Shown here piece by piece: positions 34,948 through 44,178 of a DNA stretch of 64,000 nt. Made by a program: the position numbers and the translations under genes. Location: NCBI GenBank assembly GCA_017516865.1, contig JAFXAU010000025.1, positions 62,001 through 126,000 on the forward strand, in the 5' to 3' direction. How positions within the stretch are numbered: position 1 is the first letter of the stretch; each line of letters starts with the position of its first letter. The stretch comes from Bacteroidales bacterium (lineage in GTDB: Bacteria; Bacteroidota; Bacteroidia; Bacteroidales; UBA1715). The notes under the pieces are model-generated. The model was not told the origin of the DNA. It searched no databases and saw only the letters and a program-made list of their open reading frames with translations.

Positions 34948-35628
34948 CTATAAACTTTGAGCAAGTGCCTTCCACAAGTTGTCTTCGGGCACTGGGGCGG
35001 TGATTTTTATTGGTTCTTTGGAGACAGGATGGATAAATTCAACAGAACGAGCGTGAAGTGAAATTCCGCCATCTTTATTGCTTCGTTCCGCCCCGTATTT
35101 TAAATCGCCTTTGATGGGACAACCTATATGTGCCAACTGACAGCGAATTTGGTGATGCCGCCCCGTATGTAGGTCTATTTCAAGCAAATTGTAGTTTTCC
35201 GACGAGGCAATCAATTTATAGCTAAGTCGTGCGAGCTTTGCATCTTTTGAGTCTTTTTGACACACGAATGATTTATTTTTCTTCGCATCGCGGCGGATAT
35301 AATTTTCGAGCGTGGCTGCCTCAATCTCTGGCCGATTTTTTACAATAGCCCAGTATGTCTTCTTGATTTCTTTTGAACGAAATTGTTCATTGAGCCGTGC
35401 CAACGCTTTGCTCGTGCGGGCAAAAACCACCACGCCACTTACAGGTCGGTCAATTCTGTGAACAGCGTTCAAAAAAACAGCTCCGGGCTTGTTGTATTTT
35501 ACTTTAATATATTGTTTCGCCAAATCTTCTAAAGCAACATCGCCGGTCGTGTCGGGCTGAACAAGCATGTTGTTCGGCTTGTTTGCGACTAGAATGTGAT
35601 TGTCTTCGTATAATACTTGAAAATCCAT
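34948..35628 (-). CDS. RluA-family pseudouridine synthase
   Basis: 226 residues. Motif HRIDRPVSG (about 62-70) holds the catalytic Asp; LEIDLHTGRHHQIRCQLAHIG is the RluA family pattern near 155-175. Isomerises uridine to pseudouridine in rRNA or tRNA; the exact target (RluA, RluC or RluD type) cannot be told. No S4 domain. Its ATG overlaps the panB stop as TGATG, so it is coupled to panB. Confidence 0.92.
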   Translation of the reverse strand: MDFQVLYEDNHILVANKPNNMLVQPDTTGDVALEDLAKQYIKVKYNKPGAVFLNAVHRIDRPVSGVVVFARTSKALARLNEQFRSKEIKKTYWAIVKNRPEIEAATLENYIRRDAKKNKSFVCQKDSKDAKLARLSYKLIASSENYNLLEIDLHTGRHHQIRCQLAHIGCPIKGDLKYGAERSNKDGGISLHARSVEFIHPVSKEPIKITAPVPEDNLWKALAQSL

Positions 35629-36449
35629 CAGTATTGCTCGTTCTCGTTAGGGAAATCGCCCGACTTCACATCTGCTATATACCCTCTTGTGGCTTCGGTT
35701 ATCACGGAAAATAAGTCTGCATAGCGACGAAGGAACCGCGGAGAAAAATCCTTGTTGATTCCCAGCATATCGTGGAGCACTAACACTTGACCGTCGACAC
35801 CTCCGCCTGCTCCAATGCCTATGATAGGCACTTTCACCTCTTTTGCGATTTTCCCTGCCAATTTTGCAGGAACTTTTTCAATCACAATGGCGAAACAGCC
35901 TGCTTCTTCCAATTTGTGAGCATCGGAAATAAGTTTACTTGCCTCTGCTTCTTCTTGAGCACGAACAGCATACGTGCCGAATTTATTGATTGATTGCGGG
36001 GTTAGTCCAAGATGTCCCATTACAGGAATGCCGGCGGTGATGATTCGTTTTACGGATTCAATTATTTCCTCTCCGCCTTCCATTTTCACGGCACCGCAAC
36101 CTGTTTCTTTCATGATTCTAACAGCGGAGTGCAATGCCTCAATCGGGTCGCCTTGATAGGTGCCGAACGGCAAATCTACGACGATTAAACTACGGTTTAC
36201 CGCACGTTGCACAGAAGCGGCATGGTAAATCATCTGGTCAAGCGTGATTGGTAACGTTGTAACATTTCCCGCCATCACGTTCGAGGCGGAATCGCCTACA
36301 AGAATCACGTCAATTCCTGCCTGGTCCAATATTTTTGCCAAAGAATAGTCGTAGGCGGTAAGCATGGAAATCTTCTCGCCGCGTTGTTTCATCGCACTCA
36401 ATACGTGCGTTGTAACCACTTTTTCCGAAATTGTATTTGCTGTTGACAT
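35628..36449 (-). CDS. panB: 3-methyl-2-oxobutanoate hydroxymethyltransferase
   Basis: 273 residues, first step of pantothenate synthesis (ketopantoate from 2-oxoisovalerate and methylene-THF). Motifs: [30 protein letters not shown], 'KMEGGEE' and GHLGLTPQS, all standard. TIM-barrel enzyme in the cytoplasm. Co-translated with the downstream pseudouridine synthase. panC/panD are not in the window. Confidence 0.96.
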   Translation of the reverse strand: MSTANTISEKVVTTHVLSAMKQRGEKISMLTAYDYSLAKILDQAGIDVILVGDSASNVMAGNVTTLPITLDQMIYHAASVQRAVNRSLIVVDLPFGTYQGDPIEALHSAVRIMKETGCGAVKMEGGEEIIESVKRIITAGIPVMGHLGLTPQSINKFGTYAVRAQEEAEASKLISDAHKLEEAGCFAIVIEKVPAKLAGKIAKEVKVPIIGIGAGGGVDGQVLVLHDMLGINKDFSPRFLRRYADLFSVITEATRGYIADVKSGDFPNENEQY

Positions 36450-36508
36450 TTCAATATTTTTTTACAAAGGTACCATTTTATTTATGTAAGCATCCAAAAT
36501 TTGGGAAT

Positions 36509-37567
36509 TTAATTGAATCCCTCCGATGTCAGCCATTTCTGATATTCTACGGCGTTTTTTCTATGCTGTTCAAACGTCGAAGCAAAATTGCTGTAGCCTG
36601 AATAATTCGGTTGGGCACAGAAATAATAAAAATTGCTTCGTTCGTAATTCAAAACGGCTTCTATCGCGGCTTTCGACGGAATGCAGATTGGTCCCGGAGG
36701 AAGCCCTGCGTGCTCGTATGTGCTATACGGCGACGATTTTGCCCGTTCAATATGACCTTTGCGGATTCGTTTAATTTCGAAATCGTTCAAGGCAAATTTT
36801 ATTGTCGGATCGGCTTGCAATTTGCCGCCTGTTGCTGTGCCGTTCAGTCTGTTCATGTAAACTCCTGCGATACGGGGTTTTTCGTCGTTGTGACGTGTTT
36901 CTTGATCAACAATTGAAGCTAAAGTCATAACTTTTTGCGGAGTCAGTCCAATTGATTTTGCTTTGCTTCTTCGTTTGTCATTCCAATAATTATTGTACTC
37001 TTTTGCCATTTTCTCTAAAAATTGACGCGCCGAAGTATTCCAGTAAAATTCATACGTATCGGGCAGAAACAAGCAGATGGTGTTTGCTTTGTTGAATCCT
37101 AGGGAATCCATAAACTGCCGATTGTCGGTGAGAGAAATCAAATCGTCGTATTTCGCTTCCAATTTTTCAGAGGCAAGTTCAAGAACTTCTTCGTAATGAC
37201 GGGCATTTGTGATGGAAAGCCGTACCGTTGCGCGTTTCCCTGAACGGAACAATCGAACAGCCTCGAACGCCGACATGCCATTTTGCAATTCGTATAAACC
37301 TGGATAAATGTGATGTTCCAAATCAAGAATTTTTGCAACAAGGCGGAATCCCATCGGATGTTTTACATTAAAAACTAAGTCGAGATTCTCTGCAATATCA
37401 TCAACGGAAGAACCTGTCGCTACGGTCGTGTACATTTTTTCTTGCCCCGATTTACAGTAAATATTTTCACCGAACATAATCAAGGCTAAATAGCCGCCAA
37501 CAAGCAAGCCGACAGCAACGCAAATGCCTAAGATGTATCGCAGATTTGATTTTTTCTTTATAGCCAT
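36509..37567 (-). CDS. mltG: Endolytic murein transglycosylase MltG
   Basis: 352 residues: cytoplasmic Lys-rich start, one membrane helix (about 12-31), a LysM-like region and the YceG catalytic domain. LFLPDTYEFYWNTSA and GVYMNRLNG, LQADPTIKFAL, SSPYSTYEHAGLPPGPICIPS are the family signatures. It cuts nascent glycan at the inner membrane. The motif usually read as IVEKET is IVDQET here; the second Glu is kept. Transcribed away from sufS. Confidence 0.92.
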   Translation of the reverse strand: MAIKKKSNLRYILGICVAVGLLVGGYLALIMFGENIYCKSGQEKMYTTVATGSSVDDIAENLDLVFNVKHPMGFRLVAKILDLEHHIYPGLYELQNGMSAFEAVRLFRSGKRATVRLSITNARHYEEVLELASEKLEAKYDDLISLTDNRQFMDSLGFNKANTICLFLPDTYEFYWNTSARQFLEKMAKEYNNYWNDKRRSKAKSIGLTPQKVMTLASIVDQETRHNDEKPRIAGVYMNRLNGTATGGKLQADPTIKFALNDFEIKRIRKGHIERAKSSPYSTYEHAGLPPGPICIPSKAAIEAVLNYERSNFYYFCAQPNYSGYSNFASTFEQHRKNAVEYQKWLTSEGFN

Positions 37568-37647
37568 TTTAAAAAATTTACAATGCCCAAAACTATAAAA
37601 AATAGTTCAAAAACAAATAATTAAATACCTTTGCAAAAAAACAGTCT

Positions 37648-38865
37648 ATGTTTGATGTCGAAACCATACGGAAGGATTTTCCCATTTTAAGCCAAAAAGT
37701 GAACAATCACAATTTGGTTTATTTTGACAATGCTGCCACTACGCAAAAGCCTCAGGCAGTGATTGATGCAATTGTTGAATCATATACAAAAACAAATAGC
37801 AACATTCATCGAGGAATCCATACATTGAGTCAAATTTCGACTAATTTATATGAAGCGGCACGAAAAACAGTGCAGTCTTTTATTCATGCTCCTCACGATT
37901 ATGAAATTATTTTCACCAAGGGTGTAACGGAGTCTTTAAATCTTGTGGCACAGATATTTAGCGAAGCTTTTTTGGAAGAAGGTGATGAGGTAATTGTTTC
38001 GGCTATGGAACATCATTCCAATCTTGTTCCATGGCAGATTGTCTGTGAACGTCACAAGGCGCATTTGAAGTTTATTCCGTTCAATCACGACGGTGTTCTC
38101 GATATTGAAGCATATAAAAATTTATTTACTGAAAAGACAAAATTTGTTTCTGTCGTACATGTTTCAAATACGCTCGGCACGGTCAATCCGATAAAAACAA
38201 TGATTGACATTGCCCACGGACACAATGTCCCCATAATGATTGACGGAGCTCAATCTGTGCAGCATTTCCCGATAGATGTTCAAGAATTAGACTGCGATTT
38301 TTTTGCTTTTTCGGGACATAAAATTTATGCTCCTACGGGCATCGGCGTGCTGTGGGGCAAGGAAAAATGGCTGGAAAAACTGCCTCCGTACCAAGGCGGT
38401 GGCGATATGATAAAGACCGTCACTCTTGAGAAAACAATTTATAATGATTTGCCATTTAAATTTGAAGCTGGAACTACCAATTACGTCGGCGCCCATGCTC
38501 TTGGCGTCGCTTTAAATTATTTGACAAATCTTGGCATGGAAAATATTCATTCTCACGAAAAAGATTTGATGTTGTATGCGACTGAAAAACTCAGTCAGAT
38601 TCCGTATGTCACGATTATAGGCAACGCGCCCGAAAAAGCTGGAGCAATTTCGTTCGAAGTTGACGGAGCACATAGTGCCGACATCGGCATGATACTCGAC
38701 AAACAGGGAATCGCCATTAGAACGGGAACGCACTGCACGGAACCTATCATGCAGTATTACGGTGTTCCTGGTACTGCGAGAATGTCGTTCGGGTTGTACA
38801 ATACCCGTGACGAAATAGATTATTTTGTAAAAATGCTTTCGAAAATAGCAATGATGTTTCAATAA
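37648..38865 (+). CDS. sufS: Cysteine desulfurase SufS
   Basis: 405 residues, PLP enzyme that supplies sulfur for Fe-S assembly. PLP lysine in FSGHKIYAPTGIGVLWG (about residue 224), catalytic Cys in RTGTHCTEPIM (about 362), plus AMEHHSNLVPWQ. Group II (SufS/CsdA) layout. A -7 box TACCTTTG (37626-37633) lies 14 bases before the ATG. No sufBCD or sufE in the window; in relatives sufS usually follows sufBCD, so the gene is displaced here. Confidence 0.95.
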   Translation: MFDVETIRKDFPILSQKVNNHNLVYFDNAATTQKPQAVIDAIVESYTKTNSNIHRGIHTLSQISTNLYEAARKTVQSFIHAPHDYEIIFTKGVTESLNLVAQIFSEAFLEEGDEVIVSAMEHHSNLVPWQIVCERHKAHLKFIPFNHDGVLDIEAYKNLFTEKTKFVSVVHVSNTLGTVNPIKTMIDIAHGHNVPIMIDGAQSVQHFPIDVQELDCDFFAFSGHKIYAPTGIGVLWGKEKWLEKLPPYQGGGDMIKTVTLEKTIYNDLPFKFEAGTTNYVGAHALGVALNYLTNLGMENIHSHEKDLMLYATEKLSQIPYVTIIGNAPEKAGAISFEVDGAHSADIGMILDKQGIAIRTGTHCTEPIMQYYGVPGTARMSFGLYNTRDEIDYFVKMLSKIAMMFQ

Positions 38866-38876
38866 AAAATATAGAC

Positions 38877-39746
38877 ATGCAAAAATTAGAACCAAACGAC
38901 CCCTGCTGGTGTGGGAGCGGAAAGAAATACAAGAAATGCCATTGGCTTCAGGATTGTGAACTCGACAAATATCGCCGCGAAGGCTTTCGAATTCTGCCTC
39001 GGACAATTTTATATTCTGCCGAGGAAATTGAGAAAATCCGTGCTGCCGGTGCGTTGAACCATGCCGTGCTCGATATGGTTCAGTCGGAAATCAAAGAAGG
39101 TGTTTCCACCGAACATCTCGACAATCTTGTGCGTGAATTTACCTACGACCACCACGCCATTCCTGCGTGTCTGAACTACGAAGGTTTCCCAAAAAGTTGC
39201 TGCATCTCCATCAACGAGGTTGTGTGCCACGGCATTCCTTCGCCCGACAAAATCATAAAAGACGGCGACATTGTGAATGTTGACTGTACCACAATTCTCG
39301 ATGGTTATTTCGGCGACAGTAGCCGTATGTATTGCATTGGCAATGTGGCTCCGAACGCCCAGAAATTGGTCGATGTGGCAAAAGAATGTCTTGAAATTGG
39401 ACTGAAACAAGTTAAGCCTTACGGCAGATTAAACGATATTGGCGATGCCATTGAACCGTATGCCAACGACAACGGTTTCAGCATTGTACGCGACCTGTGT
39501 GGACACGGTATCGGCAAAAAATTCCACGACGAACCCGAAGTGGTGCACTACGCGCAGCCCCGTCAACGTGGCGTGCTGATGGTTCCTGGCATGGTTTTCA
39601 CCATAGAGCCAATGGTAAACGAAGGTACGTGGAAGTGCAAATTCCTGAAAGACGGCTGGACAGTCATCACTGCCGACAAAAAACTCTCCGCCCAGTGGGA
39701 ACACACGCTGGTGGTGACGGAAAATGGGTATGAGATTTTGACGTAA
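38877..39746 (+). CDS. map: Methionine aminopeptidase with N-terminal SEC-C zinc motif
   Basis: 289 residues. An N-terminal SEC-C motif (about 1-25, DPCWCGSGKKYKKCH) precedes the type I MAP domain. Metal ligands are seen in the usual order: VDCTTILDGYFGDSS, CGHGIGKKFHDEPEV (His), FTIEPMV and WEHTLVV. Removes N-terminal Met from new proteins, and the SEC-C module may tether it to the ribosome. Starts 11 bases after sufS, so probably in one transcript. Confidence 0.95.
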   Translation: MQKLEPNDPCWCGSGKKYKKCHWLQDCELDKYRREGFRILPRTILYSAEEIEKIRAAGALNHAVLDMVQSEIKEGVSTEHLDNLVREFTYDHHAIPACLNYEGFPKSCCISINEVVCHGIPSPDKIIKDGDIVNVDCTTILDGYFGDSSRMYCIGNVAPNAQKLVDVAKECLEIGLKQVKPYGRLNDIGDAIEPYANDNGFSIVRDLCGHGIGKKFHDEPEVVHYAQPRQRGVLMVPGMVFTIEPMVNEGTWKCKFLKDGWTVITADKKLSAQWEHTLVVTENGYEILT

Positions 39747-39784
39747 TTCACAATTCACAATGCATAATGCACAATTCACAATGA
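39747..39784. repeat. Left flank repeat of four-helix-bundle cassette
   Basis: Short degenerate units of the type ATTCACA/ATGCACA/ATGCATA in tandem. The reverse complement resembles the right flank (40191-40236), so the small gene between is bracketed by inverted low-complexity repeats. Confidence 0.6.
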
Positions 39785-39803
39785 AAAATTAACACCACAA
39801 CCA

Positions 39804-40160
39804 ATGAAAAAAGATGCCGACAACATCATTATTGTTAAGAGTAAATCTTTTGCCCTTGAAATAATACAGATTTATTCATATCTGTGTGATACAAAGAAAG
39901 AGTATGTTCTTTCCAAGCAAATGCTTCGAAGCGGAACAAGCATAGGGGCGAATGTAAAAGAGGCTGTTCGTGCCCAAAGCAAAGCTGATTTTCATGCAAA
40001 AATGAATATTGCGCTTAAAGAAGCAAGCGAAACTGAGTATTGGTTGGAATTACTTACAGAGTCAAAAATTATTGTTAAAGAACAAGCGGATCAACTACTT
40101 TTCCGTTGCCGAGAGCTTCTACGAATGTTAACTTCTATCGTAAAAAATAGTGTCGCATAG
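39804..40160 (+). CDS. Four-helix bundle protein (23S rRNA IVP / Avd-like)
   Basis: 118 residues, all helical. Pattern KSFALEIIQIYSYL, LSKQMLRSGTSIGANVKEAVRAQS and HAKMNIALKEASETEYWLELL is that of the four-helix-bundle family (S23 / IVP / Avd). Members occur in 23S rRNA intervening sequences, next to diversity-generating retroelements, and often as lone genes in Bacteroidetes. No reverse transcriptase or rRNA is present here. It splits map from hemW and is bracketed by inverted repeats, so it looks inserted. Role unknown. Confidence 0.85.
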   Translation: MKKDADNIIIVKSKSFALEIIQIYSYLCDTKKEYVLSKQMLRSGTSIGANVKEAVRAQSKADFHAKMNIALKEASETEYWLELLTESKIIVKEQADQLLFRCRELLRMLTSIVKNSVA

Positions 40161-40190
40161 TAAATTTCATATTTCACACCGCATGACAAT

Positions 40191-40236
40191 ACATTGCACA
40201 TTGAACATTATGCATTGTGCATTGTGCATTGTGCAT
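40191..40236. repeat. Right flank repeat: tandem 8-mer GTGCATT-type units
   Basis: Four or more adjacent copies of TGCATTG-like units (40211-40236), preceded by ATTGCACATTGAACATTA. Inverted relative to 39747-39784. Confidence 0.65.
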
Positions 40237-40250
40237 TTTTTCGTATTGTC

Positions 40251-41381
40251 ATGACAAAAGCTGGAATATACATCCACATTCCCTATTGCGCTAAGCTTTG
40301 CTACTACTGCGATTTTCATTTTAGTCTGAATTTGAAAACGCGGGAGGAGTTTGTAAGTGCTGTTTGTGAGGAGTTGCGTATGCGGAAGAATTTCGTTGCG
40401 GCTCCTGTTGAAACGTTGTATTTTGGTGGAGGAACGCCGTCGTTGTTGAGTGTTGAGGAATTACGGAAAATCTTTTCGGTTATTCGGAAGAATTTTGTTG
40501 TTCAGCCGTGGGCTGAGGTTTCGTTTGAATGCAATCCCGACGATATTACCGAGGAATATTGCAACGCCTTGCGTGATTTGGGCATAAACCGTTTGAGCAT
40601 CGGGATTCAGTCATTTTTCGACGATGACCTTCGTGCGCTCAACCGCCGTCATTCTGCCGAATCAGCACGAAATGCAGTGAAAATTGCACAAAAAGTTGGA
40701 TTTCAGAATATTACCGTTGATTTGATTTACGGTCTTCCCAATATGACGGTGGAACGATGGAAACAAAATCTTGCCGAAGTCGAAAAACTCAACGTACAAC
40801 ATTTATCGGCGTATTCGCTTATGGTAGAGCCACATACGGCGCTCAACACGTTTGTTCGCCGTGGAACAGTTCATTTGCCGACGGAAGAATCCGTTTTGGA
40901 ACAATTTAATTATTTGATTGACTGGTCGGAACAAACAGGTTTTGAGCAATATGAGATTTCGAATTTTGCCCGTAACGGTATGTATTCACGGCATAATTCA
41001 TCGTATTGGACAGGCGAACCGTATCTCGGAGTCGGTCCGTCGGCGCACTCGTTCGATGGCGAAAAACGTTATTGGAACATTGCCCACAATGCAAAATACA
41101 TTGCGTCCATCAAACAAGGAATTCTTCCCTGCGGAACCGAAACATTGTCACTTCGCGACAAATATAATGAATTGATATTGACTGGTTTGCGGACAAAAAA
41201 AGGTATTTGTTGCGAAACAGTAAAAACGCTATTTTCCGATTTTTTCTTCTCTTTCGAGCAGCACAAAAAAATCTATCTTGCACGAGAGCTTTTACAAGAA
41301 CAGAATGGCAACATTTCGCTCACACGCAAAGGTATAATGCTGTCGGATGCGATTATGAGCGATTTCTTCGTGACGGAATAA
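40251..41381 (+). CDS. hemW: HemW-like radical SAM protein
   Basis: 376 residues from ATG 40251; the upstream in-frame reading would translate the 8-mer repeats and is rejected. Radical SAM motif CAKLCYYCDFH (three Cys ligands, about residues 15-22), then YFGGGTPSLL and FQNITVDLIYGLPNMT, which are HemW family features. HemW proteins are heme chaperones once annotated as oxygen-independent coproporphyrinogen oxidases (HemN); the HemN-specific fourth Cys is absent here (CDFH rather than CxCD), which fits a chaperone. C-terminal HemN domain present. Confidence 0.92.
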   Translation: MTKAGIYIHIPYCAKLCYYCDFHFSLNLKTREEFVSAVCEELRMRKNFVAAPVETLYFGGGTPSLLSVEELRKIFSVIRKNFVVQPWAEVSFECNPDDITEEYCNALRDLGINRLSIGIQSFFDDDLRALNRRHSAESARNAVKIAQKVGFQNITVDLIYGLPNMTVERWKQNLAEVEKLNVQHLSAYSLMVEPHTALNTFVRRGTVHLPTEESVLEQFNYLIDWSEQTGFEQYEISNFARNGMYSRHNSSYWTGEPYLGVGPSAHSFDGEKRYWNIAHNAKYIASIKQGILPCGTETLSLRDKYNELILTGLRTKKGICCETVKTLFSDFFFSFEQHKKIYLARELLQEQNGNISLTRKGIMLSDAIMSDFFVTE

Positions 41382-41433
41382 GTGTTTCTTTACCAAAGTT
41401 TTACAATCTTTATTGTTAATAAAATGTGAAATG

Positions 41434-41464
41434 TTTGTGGAATGTAAAAAAATTCCTATTTTTG
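41434..41464 (+). promoter_or_regulatory. Promoter of yceD-rpmF
   Basis: TTTG (41434-41437), 19 bases, TATTTTTG (41457-41464), then 17 bases to the ATG at 41482. A full consensus match. Confidence 0.75.
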
Positions 41465-41481
41465 CCTGCTTAATTTTTAGT

Positions 41482-42009
41482 ATGAGTCGGACGAGGGATA
41501 CATATACGATTCCATTGCAGTCGCTGAAAGAAGGGGTGTTCGACGAGGTGCTGGAAATTGGCAAAGAGTTCATTGAAGCACAAAAAATGGAAGGAGTGTT
41601 CGACGCAGACGTTCACGCCAAAGTTCATTTTGTGAAGCAGAAAAATCTGCACACGCTGTCAATCGTAATGAAAGGAACTATTTCGGTGGCTTGCGACAGA
41701 TGTTTGGACGTGTTTGCCCTGCCAATCGAAATGAGTCAGGATATGGTTGTGAAAGTTGGTGAAAAGAACGACGAGCTTGCCGATGCGGAAAACGTGATAG
41801 TAATTGCTCCCGACGAGACTGAAATTGGTCTTTCGCCGATTCTCTACGAAATGATAATGCTCTCAATTCCATTGAAAAAAGTGCATCCGAACGAAAAAGA
41901 TTGTAACGCCGATGTAGTTTCTTATTTGAAACAATCGGCAAACAAGAAAACAAAACAAGAAACAACGGATCCTAGATGGGATTCATTAAAAAATATGTTT
42001 AAAAATTAA
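41482..42009 (+). CDS. yceD: YceD family protein (DUF177, 23S rRNA accumulation)
   Basis: 175 residues from ATG 41482, placed just after a consensus promoter; the longer in-frame reading would start before the promoter. The zinc-like CDRCLDVFALPIE motif (about 70-82) and C-terminal DPRWDSLKNMF are typical of DUF177/YceD. In E. coli and plants the family aids 23S rRNA processing. Its usual neighbour rpmF follows after 12 bases. Confidence 0.92.
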   Translation: MSRTRDTYTIPLQSLKEGVFDEVLEIGKEFIEAQKMEGVFDADVHAKVHFVKQKNLHTLSIVMKGTISVACDRCLDVFALPIEMSQDMVVKVGEKNDELADAENVIVIAPDETEIGLSPILYEMIMLSIPLKKVHPNEKDCNADVVSYLKQSANKKTKQETTDPRWDSLKNMFKN

Positions 42010-42021
42010 AATAATAATAAG

Positions 42022-42216
42022 ATGGCACATCCTAAACGAAAAGTCTCGAAAACGAGAAGAGACAAAAGACGTACACACGACAATGCAGTAATCCCAACAT
42101 TGAGCAAATGCGCTACAACTGGTACTGTTCACCGTCGTCACACAGCTTACGAAGTAGAAGGTAATCTTTACTACAACGGCAAATTGTTGGTAGAAAAACA
42201 ACAAGCTGCTCAGTAA
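42022..42216 (+). CDS. rpmF: 50S ribosomal protein L32
   Basis: 64 residues; MAHPKRKVSKTRRDKRRTHD start and a single Cys (SKCATTGTVHRRHTAY) show the type without the full four-Cys zinc site. Partner of yceD in one operon, closed by a terminator at 42243-42282. Confidence 0.96.
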   Translation: MAHPKRKVSKTRRDKRRTHDNAVIPTLSKCATTGTVHRRHTAYEVEGNLYYNGKLLVEKQQAAQ

Positions 42217-42242
42217 GAGTAAATCAAAAATATATTTTGCAG

Positions 42243-42282
42243 AACAAGGTATTCCTTATTTTGAGGAGTACTCTTGTTTTTT
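42243..42282 (+). terminator. Terminator after rpmF
   Basis: Imperfect stem AACAAG...TCCT with AGGA...CTTGTT, loop about 7, followed by TTTTTT (42277-42282). Confidence 0.7.
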
Positions 42283-42340
42283 GTGTTTATATTAAACCAA
42301 AAAAGGAATAATTTCATAGATTTGTAAAAATAAAGTTACA

Positions 42341-43123
42341 ATGAAAAGTCTTTTCCGTCATTCGGTTGTAGTATTATCTCTTCTGACAATGCTTTCGTGT
42401 TCTTCGAGGGCTCAGGAAACGGGTTTAATGCAGCCGGCAGAAATGGCGGATTATGTTACGAATACTCCTTGCCAACTTATTGAGCATGTTGGATATACAG
42501 TTTGTTACAACATAAAATGGCATATTCCTAACTGGGTAGCGTATGAATTTACGTATGACGAAGTAAACGGCGACATTCCTCGTAAAGGGAATGACGTTTT
42601 TATGCACGACCCGCAGGCAAAAGGAACAATTGTAAATAAGTATGATTATTCAAAATCAGGATATGATAGGGGACACATGGCTCCAGCAGGAGATATGAAG
42701 TGGGACAAGAAAGCAATGACGGAAAGTTTTTACCTTTCGAACATTTGTCCGCAGACGCATAGTCTGAATGATGGTGACTGGCGAATCTTGGAAGAGCGAA
42801 TTCGTGCTTGGGTGCGAAAATATGGGACATTATACATTGTATGCGGACCATTGATTTCCGACAATCCCCAAACAATTGCAAACGGGAAAATTGCCGTTCC
42901 GTATGCTTTTTTTAAAGTCATACTTAGAAAAAAAGGCGACGGGTACGAGGCTATCGGGTTTGTGTTCAAAAACGATGAAACTCGTGGACCACTTTCTTCG
43001 TATGCGGTTTCGGTCGATTATGTGGAAGAACTTACAAAGATAGATTTCTTTTCTCCTTTGCCTGACGAGGCAGAAGAGCAGGCGGAATGCGATTTTAATC
43101 TCTCTTCATGGGGATTGAGGTAA
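42341..43123 (+). CDS. Secreted DNA/RNA non-specific endonuclease (NUC family)
   Basis: 260 residues. Lipoprotein-type signal (lipobox MLSC, Cys20). The active-site motif DRGH (109-112) in YDRGHMAPAGDM and metal ligand Asn134 in YLSNICPQ identify the beta-beta-alpha-metal NUC family. It probably degrades external nucleic acids for nutrition, anchored to the membrane. A -7 box TAGATTTG (42317-42324) is 16 bases before the ATG. Transcribed alone and convergent with the oxidoreductase gene. Confidence 0.93.
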   Translation: MKSLFRHSVVVLSLLTMLSCSSRAQETGLMQPAEMADYVTNTPCQLIEHVGYTVCYNIKWHIPNWVAYEFTYDEVNGDIPRKGNDVFMHDPQAKGTIVNKYDYSKSGYDRGHMAPAGDMKWDKKAMTESFYLSNICPQTHSLNDGDWRILEERIRAWVRKYGTLYIVCGPLISDNPQTIANGKIAVPYAFFKVILRKKGDGYEAIGFVFKNDETRGPLSSYAVSVDYVEELTKIDFFSPLPDEAEEQAECDFNLSSWGLR

Positions 43124-43148
43124 CTCGAGATTTTCAGTCTTAAAATTT

Positions 43149-44126
43149 CTAATCCATGGGATATTTCACGCCCCATTCTTTGCGAAGCGAATCCATCTGG
43201 TGCATGACGGAAATCGTTTCGGCGTGTGGCATCATAGGTGATTCAAGCAAGCCCGCCTCTATGCTCCGACGACTTTCCATCACTTGATATTCATAGCCAG
43301 AAATCATATCCGACGGTTTCTCATAGGTTGCCACTAGTGCATAATTGCGATAAACCTCAACCCGTTCGGGACAGTTCACATTGTCAATTCTAATATAGCC
43401 CTCTGTGCCGCTGATAACGCCTTGACGGTCGTTGAGACAGCGCGCGCCAGCCTGTAGATTCGCCATTTTGCCGTCGGCGTAACTCAACGAAATACTTTCC
43501 TGCATATCCATTCCCGTTGCTCCCAACTGACAGTTCGTGACCGTTTTCACTATATCGCTACCGAAATACATTCGTGCAAAATTCAGCACATACACGCCCA
43601 CGTCGAGCAACGCTCCGCCGCACAATGCTGGATTGGTGATTCTTTCTTTGTCTTCCAACGGATAGCACAAACTTGCCGAAAGCAAACGAGGTTCCCCAAT
43701 CGCTCCGCCATCAAGAAGTTCTTTAATCTTATGTGACAGAGGCATATAGCGTGTCCAAATTGCTTCGGTTACGAATACTCCTTTTGATTCCGCAAGTTGC
43801 AACAATTCAGCTGCTTCGCGGGCATTGGCCGTAAACGCTTTCTCCACAAGACACGGTTTCCCGTGTTCAACGGCCAGTTTCGTATGCTGAAAGTGATGCG
43901 AGTGTGGTGTAGCCACGTAAATCAAATCTATGTCATTGTCGCGAACCAATTCTTCGTAAGAGCCGTATGCTTTTTCAATATTAAACTTTGCTGCAAACAA
44001 CCGAGCTCTTTCAATTGAGCGAGAGGCAATCGCAGATATTTCATATCCATTCATTCTTGATACTGTCTCCGCCATTTTCTCGGCAATCCAGCCTGCTCCA
44101 ATTATTCCTATTTTGAATGTGTCCAT
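43149..44126 (-). CDS. Gfo/Idh/MocA family oxidoreductase
   Basis: 325 residues. Rossmann start IGIIGAGWIAEKMAE, the EKAFTANAREAAEL motif (with the family's Glu-Lys), and a C-terminal alpha/beta substrate domain. NAD(P)-dependent sugar or polyol dehydrogenase; substrate not predictable. Follows the glycosyltransferase gene by 52 bases on the same strand, so it may modify a sugar used in the same glycan pathway, but this is a guess. Confidence 0.9.
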   Translation of the reverse strand: MDTFKIGIIGAGWIAEKMAETVSRMNGYEISAIASRSIERARLFAAKFNIEKAYGSYEELVRDNDIDLIYVATPHSHHFQHTKLAVEHGKPCLVEKAFTANAREAAELLQLAESKGVFVTEAIWTRYMPLSHKIKELLDGGAIGEPRLLSASLCYPLEDKERITNPALCGGALLDVGVYVLNFARMYFGSDIVKTVTNCQLGATGMDMQESISLSYADGKMANLQAGARCLNDRQGVISGTEGYIRIDNVNCPERVEVYRNYALVATYEKPSDMISGYEYQVMESRRSIEAGLLESPMMPHAETISVMHQMDSLRKEWGVKYPMD

Positions 44127-44178
44127 GTTCGTATAATCTGTTTTATTTATTATATGGCTTTGACATGTTTTGTCTCCC

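Noticed and set aside
39804..40160. Accessory Avd protein of a diversity-generating retroelement
   Set aside because: No reverse transcriptase, template repeat or variable C-type lectin gene is seen in the window.
39747..40236. CRISPR array
   Set aside because: Units are 7-8 bases without spacers of constant length; this is simple tandem repetition.
40194..40250. Longer hemW start reading through the 8-mer repeats
   Set aside because: The extra residues come from low-complexity repeats; the ATG at 40251 is followed directly by the conserved IYIHIPYC segment.
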